49,826 bases of DNA from Alistipes sp. (GCA_017416915.1 JAFQAN010000009.1:1-49826); one strand, 5' to 3'. Positions 1 to 9,391 are shown, counted from the stretch's first letter. A program made the numbers and translations. The notes: a model not told the origin generated them from the sequence alone.

Positions 1-202
1 TGTAGCATCAAGAGTTACCACATTGAAGCATAACAATGAAGAATTCAGAAATACGAACGGTTGCTATCTCGTTACCCAATTTTCAGGCAATCCGACCAAT
101 CGATTTATTCTAAGCAAGTTATCTTTTCTTGCAAAAGTTACTCCAATAATTTTGATTTTCGCGCGCGAACAGTATAAATTGATACTATCATCGTATGACA
201 TA
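1..202. other. Intergenic DNA at window edge
   Basis: No convincing gene is visible. The short open frames here have no recognisable motif, and one runs into the antisense of the permease gene that follows. The stretch is AT-rich and probably holds the downstream region of the permease and the upstream region of a gene beyond the window. Confidence 0.5.
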
Positions 203-1105
203 CTATCGGCTGCCTATGGCGAGGAGCGTCATACCAACAAGTATGAGTAGCATATCGACCGCCTTAGCGCGAAGGTTGCGTTCGCCAAAGAGCAGAGCGC
301 CGCAGATAAACGTTACGATGACCGACGAGCGGCGTATCATCGAGACCACGGCGACCATCGACCCCTCGGCGTCGAGGGCGTGGTAGTAGAAGAAGTCGGC
401 GGCAGAGACAAAGAGCGATATAAAGGGTATGGTCCACACCCAACGGAATTTCTCGATATGTCGTTTGGGTAGCCACATTACTGCGGCTATAAGCGACATC
501 ATCGCTAACTGATAGACCCCAAACCAACTCTGCACGAAGAGCGGGTCGAGCGAGTGCGACGATATTATGTACTTGTCCCACAGACCACTAACAGCTCCCA
601 ATAGCATTGCGGCAAAGAGTGCCCAGATGTGGCGGTTATGGCGAAAATTTATACTCTCGCGGCTGCCTGCAACACTTAGCAGATAGAGCGATACGATGGT
701 AAGCAGTACGCCCGACCACTGCCACGCATTAAGGCGTTCGCCAAAGAGCAACAACGCACCCAATAGTACGACTACGGGGCGAGTGGCATTTACAGGACCT
801 ACGATGGTGAGTGGCAGACTCTTAATGGCGTAGTAGCCGCAGAGCCACGACGAGAGGGTTATTGCTGCCTTAGTCGCAACCAACACGTGGTCGCCAAGAG
901 TGCCGCGCGAGCTTTCAAAGGGTGTTCCGTCAAACCATCCCAACGACAACTCTGCGTCGAGTATTATGGGCGAAAAAAGGAGTGTCGCAAAGAGCGTGTT
1001 GAGCAGCAGTACGGGGATTACGGCATTGTCCGCGAGCGACCGCTTTTTTGCGACGTCGTAAAAGCCTAAAAGTAGGGCAGATAAGAATGCTGCGCCGACC
1101 CACAT
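203..1105 (-). CDS. EamA/DMT-family transporter
   Basis: A 300-residue, very hydrophobic inner-membrane protein with about ten predicted transmembrane segments arranged as two similar halves, as in the drug/metabolite transporter (EamA) family. The N-terminal half contains a segment around GPVNATRPVVVLLGALLLFG and the C-terminal half a matching segment ending in GALLFGERN; this glycine/glutamate pattern before the last helix of each EamA repeat is typical. The substrate cannot be read from sequence. The ATG at 1105 lies 2 bases past the stop of the upstream prenyltransferase gene, so the two are almost certainly cotranscribed. No terminator hairpin is visible after it. Confidence 0.85.
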   Translation of the reverse strand: MWVGAAFLSALLLGFYDVAKKRSLADNAVIPVLLLNTLFATLLFSPIILDAELSLGWFDGTPFESSRGTLGDHVLVATKAAITLSSWLCGYYAIKSLPLTIVGPVNATRPVVVLLGALLLFGERLNAWQWSGVLLTIVSLYLLSVAGSRESINFRHNRHIWALFAAMLLGAVSGLWDKYIISSHSLDPLFVQSWFGVYQLAMMSLIAAVMWLPKRHIEKFRWVWTIPFISLFVSAADFFYYHALDAEGSMVAVVSMIRRSSVIVTFICGALLFGERNLRAKAVDMLLILVGMTLLAIGSR

Positions 1106-1107
1106 AA

Positions 1108-1986
1108 CTAACCGTAAATTAATAGATTAGCGATAAGACACACCGCTAACGATACGCTTGCCATAGCGTTGAGATTTCCAAACGCTATGCCGATGTTTCG
1201 TTGCTTGGTAGGCGTAACGAGGATATGCTCCAAAAGCAGTATCAGTGAAAAGAGCGAACACCCCGTCCATAGCAACCACGTTTGCGGCATATAACGTGCC
1301 ACGAGAAGCAGCAGTACGACGCTTGCAAGGTGTAGCAGTGCGCTGATTATTAGTGATGTACGTGCCGAGAAGCGCGAGGGTATGGAGTGTAGTCCACGTT
1401 CGCGGTCGAAGGCTGCATCCTGCAAGGCGTAGATTATGTCGAAGCCAGCGCACCACGTAGTAACCACCGCTGCAAGCAACCAGCATAGTGTCGTGTCGTG
1501 TCCCGCTACCGCCATATATGCACCCACGGGGGCTATGCCGAGAGATACTCCGAGGACGATGTGTGCCAACGACGTGAAGCGCTTGCAGTAGCTGTAAAAC
1601 ATTATGATAAAGAGTGCTACGGGCGATAACCAGCCGCAGAGGGGGTTTATCGTCGCGGCAACGCCTATGAAGAGCAGTGCGTTTATCGCTACAAACCACG
1701 CGGCACTGCGTGGCGACACCCTTCCTGCTGGAATTTCGCGTGTTGCGGTGCGGGGATTTTCGGCGTCGATGCGCCAATCTGCCCAGCGGTTGAAGCCCAT
1801 TGCCGTATTGCGGGCAAAGACCATACACGCCACCACCTGCAATAGTAGTAGCCATAGCGAGGTGTCGTGCGTTGCTGTTGTCCACGCATAGGTAAACGAT
1901 AGTAGCGCAAAGGGCATAGCAAATATCGTGTGCGAGAATTTTACTAATCGCAAATAGTCGGTTATGGTTGTTTTTCTTGGTTTCAT
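1108..1986 (-). CDS. ubiA: UbiA-family polyprenyltransferase (MqnP/UbiA-like)
   Basis: A 292-residue integral membrane prenyltransferase that should attach a polyprenyl chain to an aromatic quinone precursor. Both Mg-diphosphate motifs are present: N66-RWADWRI-D74 in the first loop and D183-xxYALQD-xxx-D194 in the second. About nine hydrophobic helices surround them. The long N-R-xx-D-xxx-D motif fits the UbiA/MqnP group rather than MenA. As no other quinone gene lies nearby, the sequence alone does not settle whether the substrate is 4-hydroxybenzoate or a futalosine-pathway naphthoate. A close-to-consensus promoter ends about 7 bases before the ATG, implying a very short leader. Confidence 0.88.
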   Translation of the reverse strand: MKPRKTTITDYLRLVKFSHTIFAMPFALLSFTYAWTTATHDTSLWLLLLQVVACMVFARNTAMGFNRWADWRIDAENPRTATREIPAGRVSPRSAAWFVAINALLFIGVAATINPLCGWLSPVALFIIMFYSYCKRFTSLAHIVLGVSLGIAPVGAYMAVAGHDTTLCWLLAAVVTTWCAGFDIIYALQDAAFDRERGLHSIPSRFSARTSLIISALLHLASVVLLLLVARYMPQTWLLWTGCSLFSLILLLEHILVTPTKQRNIGIAFGNLNAMASVSLAVCLIANLLIYG

Positions 1987-1993
1987 AGCGTGG

Positions 1994-2025
1994 CAAAGGT
2001 AGCCACTTTTGGTGTAACGCGCAAA
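1994..2025 (-). promoter_or_regulatory. Bacteroidetes-type promoter of ubiA
   Basis: On the minus strand TTTG (2022-2025) and TACCTTTG (1994-2001) are separated by 20 bases, matching the -33/-7 consensus of the Bacteroidetes primary sigma factor. The ubiA start at 1986 is only 7 bases beyond the -7 box, so the mRNA would be leaderless or nearly so. Confidence 0.75.
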
Positions 2026-2083
2026 TCGAAGCGCTCTTTTTACGAAAAAATGGTGCGCACGGGGACAATTCGAAAAAAATTAT

Positions 2084-2091
2084 TACCTTTG
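2084..2091 (+). promoter_or_regulatory. Putative -7 box for lepA
   Basis: TACCTTTG matches the -7 consensus TAnnTTTG. No clear TTTG is found 19-20 bases upstream, so the call is weaker than for the divergent ubiA promoter. The predicted leader is about 65 bases. Confidence 0.5.
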
Positions 2092-2163
2092 TACGCTCAA
2101 TATATAGTATAGTGAGCGATGACCGATGCTGCGAGCGTTGGATTGTTAGTTTGAATAGAGCAG

Positions 2164-3960
2164 ATGAAGATGAAGAATATACGTAACTTTTGCATTATTG
2201 CACATATCGACCACGGAAAGAGTACCCTTGCCGACCGTCTTTTGGAGAAGACCAACACGTTGAATCAGCGTGAGATGCAGGCGCAGGTACTCGATGATAT
2301 GGACCTCGAACGCGAGAAGGGTATTACCATTAAGAGCCACGCTATACAGATGGAGTATGTGGCGCGCAATGGCGAAAGCTACACGCTCAACCTTATCGAC
2401 ACCCCAGGACACGTCGATTTTTCGTACGAGGTGTCGCGTGCTATTGCCTCGTGCGAGGGTGCGCTGTTGGTCGTTGATGCTACGCAGGGTATCCAGGCAC
2501 AGACCATTTCGAATCTATATCTGGCTTTGGGTCAGGACCTCGAAATTATCCCCGTGCTGAACAAAATCGACTGCGAGTCGGCGATGATTGACGAGGTTAA
2601 GGACCAGATTATCGACCTTATCGGCTGTAAGGAGGAGGAGATTTTGCTCGCCTCGGGCAAGACGGGTCAGGGCGTAGAGGATGTGTTGGAGGCTATCGTG
2701 GAGCGTGTGCCTGCTCCCGAGGGCGACGAGAATGCACCGCTACAAGCTCTTATCTTCGACTCGGTGTTTAACCCCTTCCGTGGCGTTATCGCATATTTCC
2801 GCGTCTTCAACGGCACTATCCGCAAGGGCGATCACGTCAAGTTCTTCAATGCAGGCAGCGACTACGATGCCGACGAGATTGGCGTGTTGAAGTTGAAGAT
2901 GATGCCTCGTGCCGAGATTAAAGCGGGCGACGTAGGCTATATCTGCTCGGGTATCAAGAACTCTACGGATGTTAAGGTGGGCGACACCATCACCGCTGTT
3001 GCTAACCCCTGTCAGGAGGCTATTGCGGGCTTTGAGGATGTTAAGCCTATGGTCTTTGCGGGTGTCTATCCCGTTGAGGCAGACCAATATGAGGATTTGC
3101 GTGCCTCGCTCGAAAAGCTCCAACTGAACGATGCGTCGCTCACGTTTGAGCCTGAGAGTTCGTTGGCTCTTGGCTTCGGCTTCCGTTGCGGCTTCCTCGG
3201 ACTGCTGCATATGGAGATTATTCAGGAGCGTCTCTATCGTGAGTTCGATATGGATGTTATTACCACCGTCCCCAACGTCTCATACCGTATCACTACCACT
3301 ACGGGCGAGGAGTTGGAGGTACACAACCCATCGGGATTGCCCGAGATTACGAAGGTGGCAAAGATTGAGGAGCCATATATCCTTGCACAGATTATCACCA
3401 AGGCAGACTTCCTCGGCAACGTGCTGAAACTATGTATTGATAAGCGCGGTGTGATGAAGAATCAGACCTTCATCACGCAGGACCGTGTGGAGGTCAATTT
3501 CGAGATGCCTCTCTCGGAGATTGTCTTCGACTTCTACGATAAGTTGAAGAGTATCTCTAAGGGTTATGCCTCGTTTGACTACCATCGTACGGACTATCAG
3601 CCGAGTAAACTTGCCAAGCTTGATATATTGCTCAATGGCGAGGCTGTCGATGCGCTGTCGTCGCTTATATATGCCGACCACGCCTACGACTTTGGTCGCA
3701 AGATGTGCGAGAAGCTAAAAGAGCTTATTCCGCGTCAGCAGTTCGATATTGCTATTCAGGCGGCTATCGGCGCGAAGATTATCGCCCGTGAGACGGTAAA
3801 GGCTGTTCGTAAGGATGTTACGGCAAAGTGCTACGGTGGCGATATATCGCGTAAGCGTAAGTTGCTTGAAAAGCAGAAGGCGGGTAAGAAGCGTATGCGT
3901 CAGATTGGCTCGGTGCAAGTTCCCCAGTCGGCGTTCCTTGCTGTGTTGAAGATGGACTAA
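2164..3960 (+). CDS. lepA: Elongation factor 4 (LepA) back-translocating GTPase
   Basis: A 598-residue translational GTPase of normal LepA length. The P-loop AHIDHGKS is at residues 13-20, followed by DTPGHVDF (G3) and NKID (G4). The downstream EF-G-like domains are intact, and the LepA-specific C-terminal domain ends with the family-typical basic run and a [12 protein letters not shown] segment. LepA acts on the ribosome during initiation or stalled elongation. The reading frame allows Met1 (2164) or Met3 (2170); most homologues begin with the equivalent of Met3, so the first two residues are uncertain. It stands alone between divergent ubiA and a tRNA gene. Confidence 0.97.
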   Translation: MKMKNIRNFCIIAHIDHGKSTLADRLLEKTNTLNQREMQAQVLDDMDLEREKGITIKSHAIQMEYVARNGESYTLNLIDTPGHVDFSYEVSRAIASCEGALLVVDATQGIQAQTISNLYLALGQDLEIIPVLNKIDCESAMIDEVKDQIIDLIGCKEEEILLASGKTGQGVEDVLEAIVERVPAPEGDENAPLQALIFDSVFNPFRGVIAYFRVFNGTIRKGDHVKFFNAGSDYDADEIGVLKLKMMPRAEIKAGDVGYICSGIKNSTDVKVGDTITAVANPCQEAIAGFEDVKPMVFAGVYPVEADQYEDLRASLEKLQLNDASLTFEPESSLALGFGFRCGFLGLLHMEIIQERLYREFDMDVITTVPNVSYRITTTTGEELEVHNPSGLPEITKVAKIEEPYILAQIITKADFLGNVLKLCIDKRGVMKNQTFITQDRVEVNFEMPLSEIVFDFYDKLKSISKGYASFDYHRTDYQPSKLAKLDILLNGEAVDALSSLIYADHAYDFGRKMCEKLKELIPRQQFDIAIQAAIGAKIIARETVKAVRKDVTAKCYGGDISRKRKLLEKQKAGKKRMRQIGSVQVPQSAFLAVLKMD

Positions 3961-4022
3961 GGCATAGTTTGGAGGCAGCGAAGGTGGTGTAGCGCCTTAC
4001 TCCCATATTTGAGAAGATAGTT

Positions 4023-4095
4023 GCGGCAATAGCTCAGTCGGTAGAGCATCGGCTTCCCAAGCCGAGGGTCGCGGGTTCGAGCCCCGTTTGCCGCT
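4023..4095 (+). tRNA. tRNA-Gly (anticodon CCC)
   Basis: A 73-base cloverleaf. The acceptor stem GCGGCAA pairs with TTGCCGC. The D arm is GCTC...GAGC, and the anticodon stem TCGGC/GCCGA encloses the loop TTCCCAA, giving anticodon CCC (glycine, codon GGG). The T arm is GCGGG-TTCGAGC-CCCGT. The discriminator base is T and CCA is not encoded. Confidence 0.96.
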
Positions 4096-4221
4096 CAAAT
4101 AGTTTGAATAAAAAGTGTATTTTGTCGTTACGCTTGCCCTCGAAATGCTCATTTACGCTCAGTAAACTCCGCTTTCTCGGGCTACGCAAGCCTAAAACTA
4201 CATCTTTTTTTCAAACTATTG
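4096..4221 (+). repeat. Long imperfect inverted repeat after the tRNA
   Basis: The stretch begins with AATAGTTTGA and ends with TCAAACTATT. The arms continue to pair imperfectly inward: GCTTG-CCC against GGGCTACGCAAGC, and GAAATGCTCATTTAC against GTAAACTCCGCTTTC. This gives a hairpin of about 55 bases per arm with a short apex near 4160. It may terminate tRNA transcription or be a dispersed palindromic element. The following 4222-4354 carries only GT-rich sequence with two copies of GGGGTGTAAG and no gene. Confidence 0.6.
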
Positions 4222-4354
4222 TGTAGTAGGCAAGGCTCTCACACGCGACCCTCATTCTCCCCTTCTATGGGTTGGGGTGTAAGCGTAGGGCTGGGGAGTA
4301 CGTGTGGGGGTGTAAGTATATGTAAATTATGTGTCCTAAATAAAACCTAAGACT

Positions 4355-5656
4355 ATGATAAAGAGAATATTATCTATGACACTCGCGCTGCTCGTTGTCA
4401 GCCAAGCATCGGCGCAGTATCAGCCTACGCCCGAGAACATCGAAGCTCGTAAGGAGTTCTCCGACAGCCGCTTCGGAGTATTTATCCATTGGGGTATTTA
4501 CAGTATGTTTGCACAAGGCGAGTGGTACTTGCAGAATGCGGGTCTCGACCATAGAGAGTATGCAAAGGCTGCCGATGCCTTCTATCCGCACCGCTTCAAT
4601 GCTAAGGAGTGGGTATCGACCATCAAGGCGGCGGGAGCGAAGTATATATGTTTCACTACGCGCCACCACGATAGCTTCTCGATGTGGGATACCGAGCAGT
4701 CGGAGTACAACATTGTCGATGCTACGCCCTTCAAGCGCGATGTTCTGCGTGAGTTGGCGAAGGAGTGTCGCAAGCAGGGTATCCGTCTGCACCTCTACTA
4801 CTCGCACGCCGACTGGGCGCGTGATGAGTACCCCCGCGGACGTACCGCCAAGACCGTTACGGGGCGCGACTCTACGCGCATAAATTGGTCGGAGTACTAC
4901 GGCTTTATGAATCGCCAGATTACCGAGTTGCTGACCAATTACGGCGAGATAGGCGCTATATGGTTTGACGGTTGGTGGGACCACGACGAGGATGCTACGC
5001 CCTTCGACTGGCAGCTCGACGAGCAGTACGCCCTGGTACACCGCCTGCAACCCTCGTGCTTGGTGGCAAACAACCACCATCAAGTACCCTTCGAGGGCGA
5101 GGATATTCAGATTTTTGAGCGCGACCTGCCTGGCGAAAATGAGTATGGCTTGTCGGGACAGGCTATCAGCCGCCTACCGTTGGAGACGTGCCAAACGATG
5201 AACGGTATGTGGGGCTATAAGGTTATTGACCAAAACTATAAGTCTGTCGAGACGCTTATTCAGTATCTTGTTACGGCAGCAGGTAAGGGCGCCAACCTTC
5301 TGCTAAATGTCGGTCCACAGCCTAATGGCGAGTTGCCCGCTGCGGCGGTTGAGCGCTTGAAGGCAATGGGTGAGTGGTTGGCGCAGAATGGCGAGACTAT
5401 TTATGCTACCGAGGCGGGCGATATTAAGCCTCAGCCGTGGGGCGTAACAACACGCAAGGGCGATAGACTATTCGTCCACATCTTTGAGTTGGATGGCGAG
5501 GAGCTACTGCTGCCTTTGGAGTGTGAGGTGGTAGAGGCTGTACGCTTTGCAGACCGCGAGAAGGTCGCCTTCCGCACTACCGACGAGGGTGTAGTACTTA
5601 CGGTGGGCGATATAGGCGATGTGGAAGACTTCATCGTGGAGCTTCGTACACGTTAA
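4355..5656 (+). CDS. Alpha-L-fucosidase (GH29), secreted
   Basis: A 433-residue glycoside hydrolase with a signal peptide (residues 1-20, cleavage after SQASA). The GH29 catalytic barrel follows: RFGVFIHWGIYS at 39-50, the substrate-pocket H-H pair at 104-105, YYSHADW near 148-154, and IWFDGWW at 202-208, where D205 aligns with the catalytic nucleophile of the family. A short beta-sandwich-like tail completes it. It should release L-fucose from host or dietary glycans in the periplasm or at the cell surface. It stands alone, with no SusC/SusD pair or sulfatase nearby. A strong intrinsic terminator follows. Confidence 0.92.
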   Translation: MIKRILSMTLALLVVSQASAQYQPTPENIEARKEFSDSRFGVFIHWGIYSMFAQGEWYLQNAGLDHREYAKAADAFYPHRFNAKEWVSTIKAAGAKYICFTTRHHDSFSMWDTEQSEYNIVDATPFKRDVLRELAKECRKQGIRLHLYYSHADWARDEYPRGRTAKTVTGRDSTRINWSEYYGFMNRQITELLTNYGEIGAIWFDGWWDHDEDATPFDWQLDEQYALVHRLQPSCLVANNHHQVPFEGEDIQIFERDLPGENEYGLSGQAISRLPLETCQTMNGMWGYKVIDQNYKSVETLIQYLVTAAGKGANLLLNVGPQPNGELPAAAVERLKAMGEWLAQNGETIYATEAGDIKPQPWGVTTRKGDRLFVHIFELDGEELLLPLECEVVEAVRFADREKVAFRTTDEGVVLTVGDIGDVEDFIVELRTR

Positions 5657-5677
5657 AAAGCTGCACATATATAAAAT

Positions 5678-5712
5678 AATCGCAGTCCGTGGTTGCGGAT
5701 TGCGATTTTTTT
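5678..5712 (+). terminator. Intrinsic terminator after the fucosidase gene
   Basis: AATCGCAGTCCG (5678-5689) pairs with CGGATTGCGATT (5696-5707) with a T/G offset in the middle, across the loop TGGTTG. A run of T follows to 5712. Confidence 0.8.
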
Positions 5713-5722
5713 GTTATCTTTG
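5692..5722 (+). promoter_or_regulatory. Promoter of secDF, overlapping the terminator
   Basis: The -7 box TATCTTTG (5715-5722) is preceded by GTTG (5692-5695) at 19 bases, a one-mismatch -33 box. The -33 box sits in the loop of the upstream terminator and the spacer contains its T-tract. The predicted leader is about 120 bases. Confidence 0.65.
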
Positions 5723-5849
5723 CGCGATTAACGCGCGAATACACCAAGGTATTGCAGAATACGTATGGCTGCTGTTCGAAAATACGGGTGGTTTGCGACG
5801 CGAAATGTTGAAAAACAAAACGAATAAATAATAACAAAACTTTTTAACA

Positions 5850-8762
5850 ATGCAGAGTAAAGGTATTATTAAGTGGCTGGCAGTGCTTTTGGGTCTTGCC
5901 AGCATTTTCCAGCTCTCTTTCACGTTTGTTACACGCAGCGTGGAGAGCGATGCTGCGAAGACGGAGAACCCACAGGCGTATCTCGACCAGAAGTGGGATG
6001 AGGTTGTCTATAACCTCGGATTTGTGAAGTACACCTATGGTGAGTGTAAGGAGCGTGAGTTGAACTTGGGTCTTGACCTCAAAGGTGGTATGAACGTGAT
6101 GCTCGAAATCCGTGCAGAGGATGTTATCGAGACACGTGTTGAGAGCGTAGGTATTGCCTATGACGACGCTGATATGACCAATCGTGTGAACGACGCGTTG
6201 GTTGCAGCTTCGAAGCACGACGATGCAGCGGAGGCTATCGACGCCTTCATCGCAACCTATGGCGAGGGCGTATGCCAGGTTTTGGGCTACAACCACAACG
6301 ACACCAACAAGCTCGCAGAGGACTTGCGTAACTTGGTTGATGGCGCTGTTGCCAGCTCGTTGGACGTGCTTAACAACCGTATCGACCTTCTCGGTGTAAC
6401 GCAGCCCAATATCCAGCAGGTAACAGGCTCAAACCGTATCTTGGTTGAGTTGCCTGGTGTTAAGGAGCCTGAGCGTGTTAGCAAGCTGCTCGCCTCTACC
6501 GCACAGCTCGAATTCTGGACAGTATGCGATGCAAACGAGACAAGCGACATTATGGCTATCCTCTACAACGAGGCTAATGCTATCGTTCGTGACTACTTGT
6601 TGCAGAATGGTGCTTCGGAGGAGGATACAAGCTTTACTCCTATGACCGACCTTTTGCGTCGCGACTATGTGGGTGTAAACCAGAATGGCGAGCAGTTCGA
6701 TGCTATTGTATATGCTCCGCTGGTAGGTGCTGCCGAGAAGGATGATATGGCAACCATCAGCGAGTATCTCAAAATTGACGCTTTGCGTAACTTGTTGCCC
6801 GCGGACGTAAAGCTCTGCTGGTCTAACAAGAGTTCGATGGAGACCTCACGTGGTACATTCCTTCTCTACGCTTTGAAGGGTAACAACGGCGCTGCAACTC
6901 CCGTATTGGATGGCTCGGGTATCACCAATGCTCGCGCTCAGGGTGGTCAGTATGGTGGCTTCGAGGTGTCGATGACCATGGATTCGGATACCGCTATTAA
7001 GTGGGGCGACATCACTGCGGCTAACGTAGGTAAGCAGATAGCTATCGTTTTGGATGACTATGTATATTCAGCTCCTAACGTGAACGACCGTATTGATGGT
7101 GGTCAGTCGGCAATCTCGGGTAACTTCACCCCGCAGGAGGCTGAGGACTTGGCAAGCGTACTCAACTCGGGTAAGGCTCCCGCACGTGCTACTATCGTTC
7201 ACACCGAGGTTGTAGGTCCTTCGTTGGGTGCTAAGTCAATCTCGATGGGTCTTATCTCGTTTGCTTTGGCATTTGCGTTAGTATTGCTCTATATGGCATT
7301 CTTCTACAAGACGGCAGGTTGGATGGCAAACATCGCCCTTCTGTTCAATGTCTTGTTGTTGATGGGTGTCTTGGTGTCGTTTGGCGCAGTATTGACCCTG
7401 CCTGGTATCGCAGGTATCGTGCTTACGATGGGTATGGCTGTGGATGCTAACGTCATCATCTTCGAGCGTGTTAAGGAGGAGTTGCGCGCAGGTAAGGGCT
7501 TGATGCTCGCTATCAAGGATGGTTTCTCGAACGCATACTCGGCAATTATCGACGGTAACCTTACCACAATTATCACTGGTGTAGTACTGTTCTACTTCGG
7601 TTCGGGTCCTGTTAAGGGCTTCGCTACTACGTTGGTTGTGGGTATCATTACCTCGTTGTTCTGCTCGATTTTCATCACTCGTGTACTTATCGAGTCGTGG
7701 GCTAAGCGTCGCGGTAACATCGCCTTCTCGCGTAAGATTACCGAGAACTTCTTGCAGAATGTTAAGTTCAACTTCATCTCGAAGCGTAAGATTTCGTATA
7801 TCGTATCTGGTACGTTGCTCGTATTGTCTGTTGTATCATTCCTTACCCTCGGTCTTAACAAGGGTATCGAGTTTACAGGTGGTCGTTCGTACGTTATCAA
7901 GTTCGATAAGAGCGTCAATGTTGAGGATGTTCGTAAGAGCTTGGCGGAGACCTTCTCGACTGTTGGCGATGCTCAGAATACTTCACTCGAAGTTAAGCAG
8001 TATGGTGATGACAATCAGGTGCGTATCGTTACTCAGTATGAGCCTACAAATATGAAGGGTGAGGAGGCTAACGACCACGTTGATAAGCTTGTCTATGACG
8101 CTGTTAAGGGCTTCTACACGTTGGAGGGCTTCGAGTATGAGCATTTCCGCACCGCTGGTGATGGTATCGCACAGTACGGTATCGCATCGTCGGAGCAGGT
8201 TGGTAGCACTATCTCTGGCGAGATGACACGCAGCTCTATTATCGCAGTGCTTATCTCGTTGGTGGCTATCGGTCTCTATATCGCAGTTCGTTTCCGTCGT
8301 TGGCAGTGGGCTTTGGGTGCTACCGTAGCCTTGGCTCACAACGCATTGTTGGTTATCGGTCTGTTCTCGATGCTCTACGCTATTATGCCCTTCAACTTGG
8401 AGGTTAATCAGGCGTTCATCGCTGCAATCTTGACAATCATCGGTTACTCTATCAACGATACCGTGGTTATCTTTGACCGTATCCGTGAGTTCTTGGGTCT
8501 CTATCCCAAGCGCAACTTGAAGGATAACATCAACAACGCTATCTGCGCTACGTTGGCACGTACTATCAATACGTCGGGTACTACGCTCGTTACGCTGTTG
8601 TCTATCTTTATCTTCGGTGGTGAGACCATCCGTGGTTTCGTCTTCGCGTTGATTTTGGGTGTTGTCATCGGTACTTACTCTTCGGTATTTATCGCTACGC
8701 CTATCGCTTACGACTTGCAGCGCAAGAAGGTAGCTAAGGAGGCTCAGCAGAAGGAGGCATAA
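5850..8762 (+). CDS. secDF: Protein translocase subunit SecDF (fused)
   Basis: A 970-residue fusion of SecD (about 1-635) and SecF (about 645-970), the usual Bacteroidetes arrangement. SecDF uses the proton gradient to pull secreted proteins out of the SecYEG channel. Visible SecD features are an N-terminal membrane helix, the LGLDLKGG motif at about 74-81, a large periplasmic domain, and six C-terminal helices with GIVLTMGMAVDANVIIFERV. SecF starts near FISKRKISYIVSG and repeats the motif as AILTIIGYSINDTVVIFDRI. Start and stop are clear; it is monocistronic between two terminators. Confidence 0.97.
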   Translation: MQSKGIIKWLAVLLGLASIFQLSFTFVTRSVESDAAKTENPQAYLDQKWDEVVYNLGFVKYTYGECKERELNLGLDLKGGMNVMLEIRAEDVIETRVESVGIAYDDADMTNRVNDALVAASKHDDAAEAIDAFIATYGEGVCQVLGYNHNDTNKLAEDLRNLVDGAVASSLDVLNNRIDLLGVTQPNIQQVTGSNRILVELPGVKEPERVSKLLASTAQLEFWTVCDANETSDIMAILYNEANAIVRDYLLQNGASEEDTSFTPMTDLLRRDYVGVNQNGEQFDAIVYAPLVGAAEKDDMATISEYLKIDALRNLLPADVKLCWSNKSSMETSRGTFLLYALKGNNGAATPVLDGSGITNARAQGGQYGGFEVSMTMDSDTAIKWGDITAANVGKQIAIVLDDYVYSAPNVNDRIDGGQSAISGNFTPQEAEDLASVLNSGKAPARATIVHTEVVGPSLGAKSISMGLISFALAFALVLLYMAFFYKTAGWMANIALLFNVLLLMGVLVSFGAVLTLPGIAGIVLTMGMAVDANVIIFERVKEELRAGKGLMLAIKDGFSNAYSAIIDGNLTTIITGVVLFYFGSGPVKGFATTLVVGIITSLFCSIFITRVLIESWAKRRGNIAFSRKITENFLQNVKFNFISKRKISYIVSGTLLVLSVVSFLTLGLNKGIEFTGGRSYVIKFDKSVNVEDVRKSLAETFSTVGDAQNTSLEVKQYGDDNQVRIVTQYEPTNMKGEEANDHVDKLVYDAVKGFYTLEGFEYEHFRTAGDGIAQYGIASSEQVGSTISGEMTRSSIIAVLISLVAIGLYIAVRFRRWQWALGATVALAHNALLVIGLFSMLYAIMPFNLEVNQAFIAAILTIIGYSINDTVVIFDRIREFLGLYPKRNLKDNINNAICATLARTINTSGTTLVTLLSIFIFGGETIRGFVFALILGVVIGTYSSVFIATPIAYDLQRKKVAKEAQQKEA

Positions 8763-8840
8763 GCCTCAATCGTTATACTCGTAGCCGTTGCCGATGTGGT
8801 AGCTTTGTAGGCTAAAACCATAAACATTGGCTATGGCATA

Positions 8841-8881
8841 AAAATAGGTCGCATACTTTGTTGGATGCGACCTATTTTTTT
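8841..8881 (+). terminator. Intrinsic terminator after secDF
   Basis: A perfect 14-bp stem, AAAATAGGTCGCAT (8841-8854) with ATGCGACCTATTTT (8865-8878), encloses a 10-base loop and ends in a T-run. Confidence 0.92.
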
Positions 8882-8890
8882 GTAACTTTG
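8857..8890 (+). promoter_or_regulatory. Promoter of the YbbR-coaE-folP run, overlapping the terminator
   Basis: TAACTTTG (8883-8890) is the -7 box. The upstream candidates TTTG (8857-8860, spacing 22) and GTTG (8860-8863, spacing 19) both lie in the loop of the secDF terminator. The first ATG follows 20 bases after the -7 box. Confidence 0.65.
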
Positions 8891-8910
8891 CGTAGAAAAC
8901 AGAGGACATT

Positions 8911-9372
8911 ATGAAATATATCAAATCTTTTTTTAGGTGGTTACGCCGTTGTATCTCTCCCGTCTATGTGATGATGTTTATCGCAGCCTTCATCCTGTGG
9001 TACTCGACAAAGCTGGGTGATACCTATACAACCGAACACGAGGTTGTCATAGTCGTTGCTGGCGAGGAGCATAGCGTCGATTGCACCATTCGCGGTAAGG
9101 GTACCGACTTGGTGGGCTATACGCTGTGGTCGCGTGGCGATAGGTTTACCATACCTCTTGGCGAGCTTTCGTTCGAGGAGGGCGTTGTCGAGGAGAATGA
9201 TAGCCGAGGTCTGCATATCTCGGCGGTGTCGTTGCAGCAGGCTATTGCGGCACGTATGAGCGATGTCGAGGTGCTGTCGGTGGGTACACCTCCGACTATT
9301 GAGCTCGCATCTATTGTCAGTGAGGTGGAGCGCACACAGCATCAGCCTCAGATAACCAAGCCGACAAAGTAG
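8911..9372 (+). CDS. YbbR-like membrane-anchored protein (CdaR-like, degenerate)
   Basis: A 153-residue protein with a basic N terminus and one transmembrane helix at about 17-31. A short extracytoplasmic beta-rich region follows, containing EHEVVIVVAGEEHSVDCTIRG. The tail is polar. In other Bacteroidetes a YbbR-domain protein sits just before coaE, and position plus topology support that reading here; the sequence itself is weakly conserved and shorter than usual for the family. YbbR/CdaR proteins regulate cyclic-di-AMP synthase in Firmicutes, but no such role can be read from this gene. It is the first gene of a six-gene run. Confidence 0.6.
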   Translation: MKYIKSFFRWLRRCISPVYVMMFIAAFILWYSTKLGDTYTTEHEVVIVVAGEEHSVDCTIRGKGTDLVGYTLWSRGDRFTIPLGELSFEEGVVEENDSRGLHISAVSLQQAIAARMSDVEVLSVGTPPTIELASIVSEVERTQHQPQITKPTK

Positions 9373-9391
9373 GATACTATTATATAAATAT

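Noticed and set aside
23-250. 75-codon frame at the left edge
   Set aside because: No motif or promoter, and its end overlaps the certain permease gene in antisense.
1127-2068. 313-codon frame overlapping ubiA
   Set aside because: It is a frame-shifted shadow of ubiA, Arg/His/Cys-rich, without domain features.
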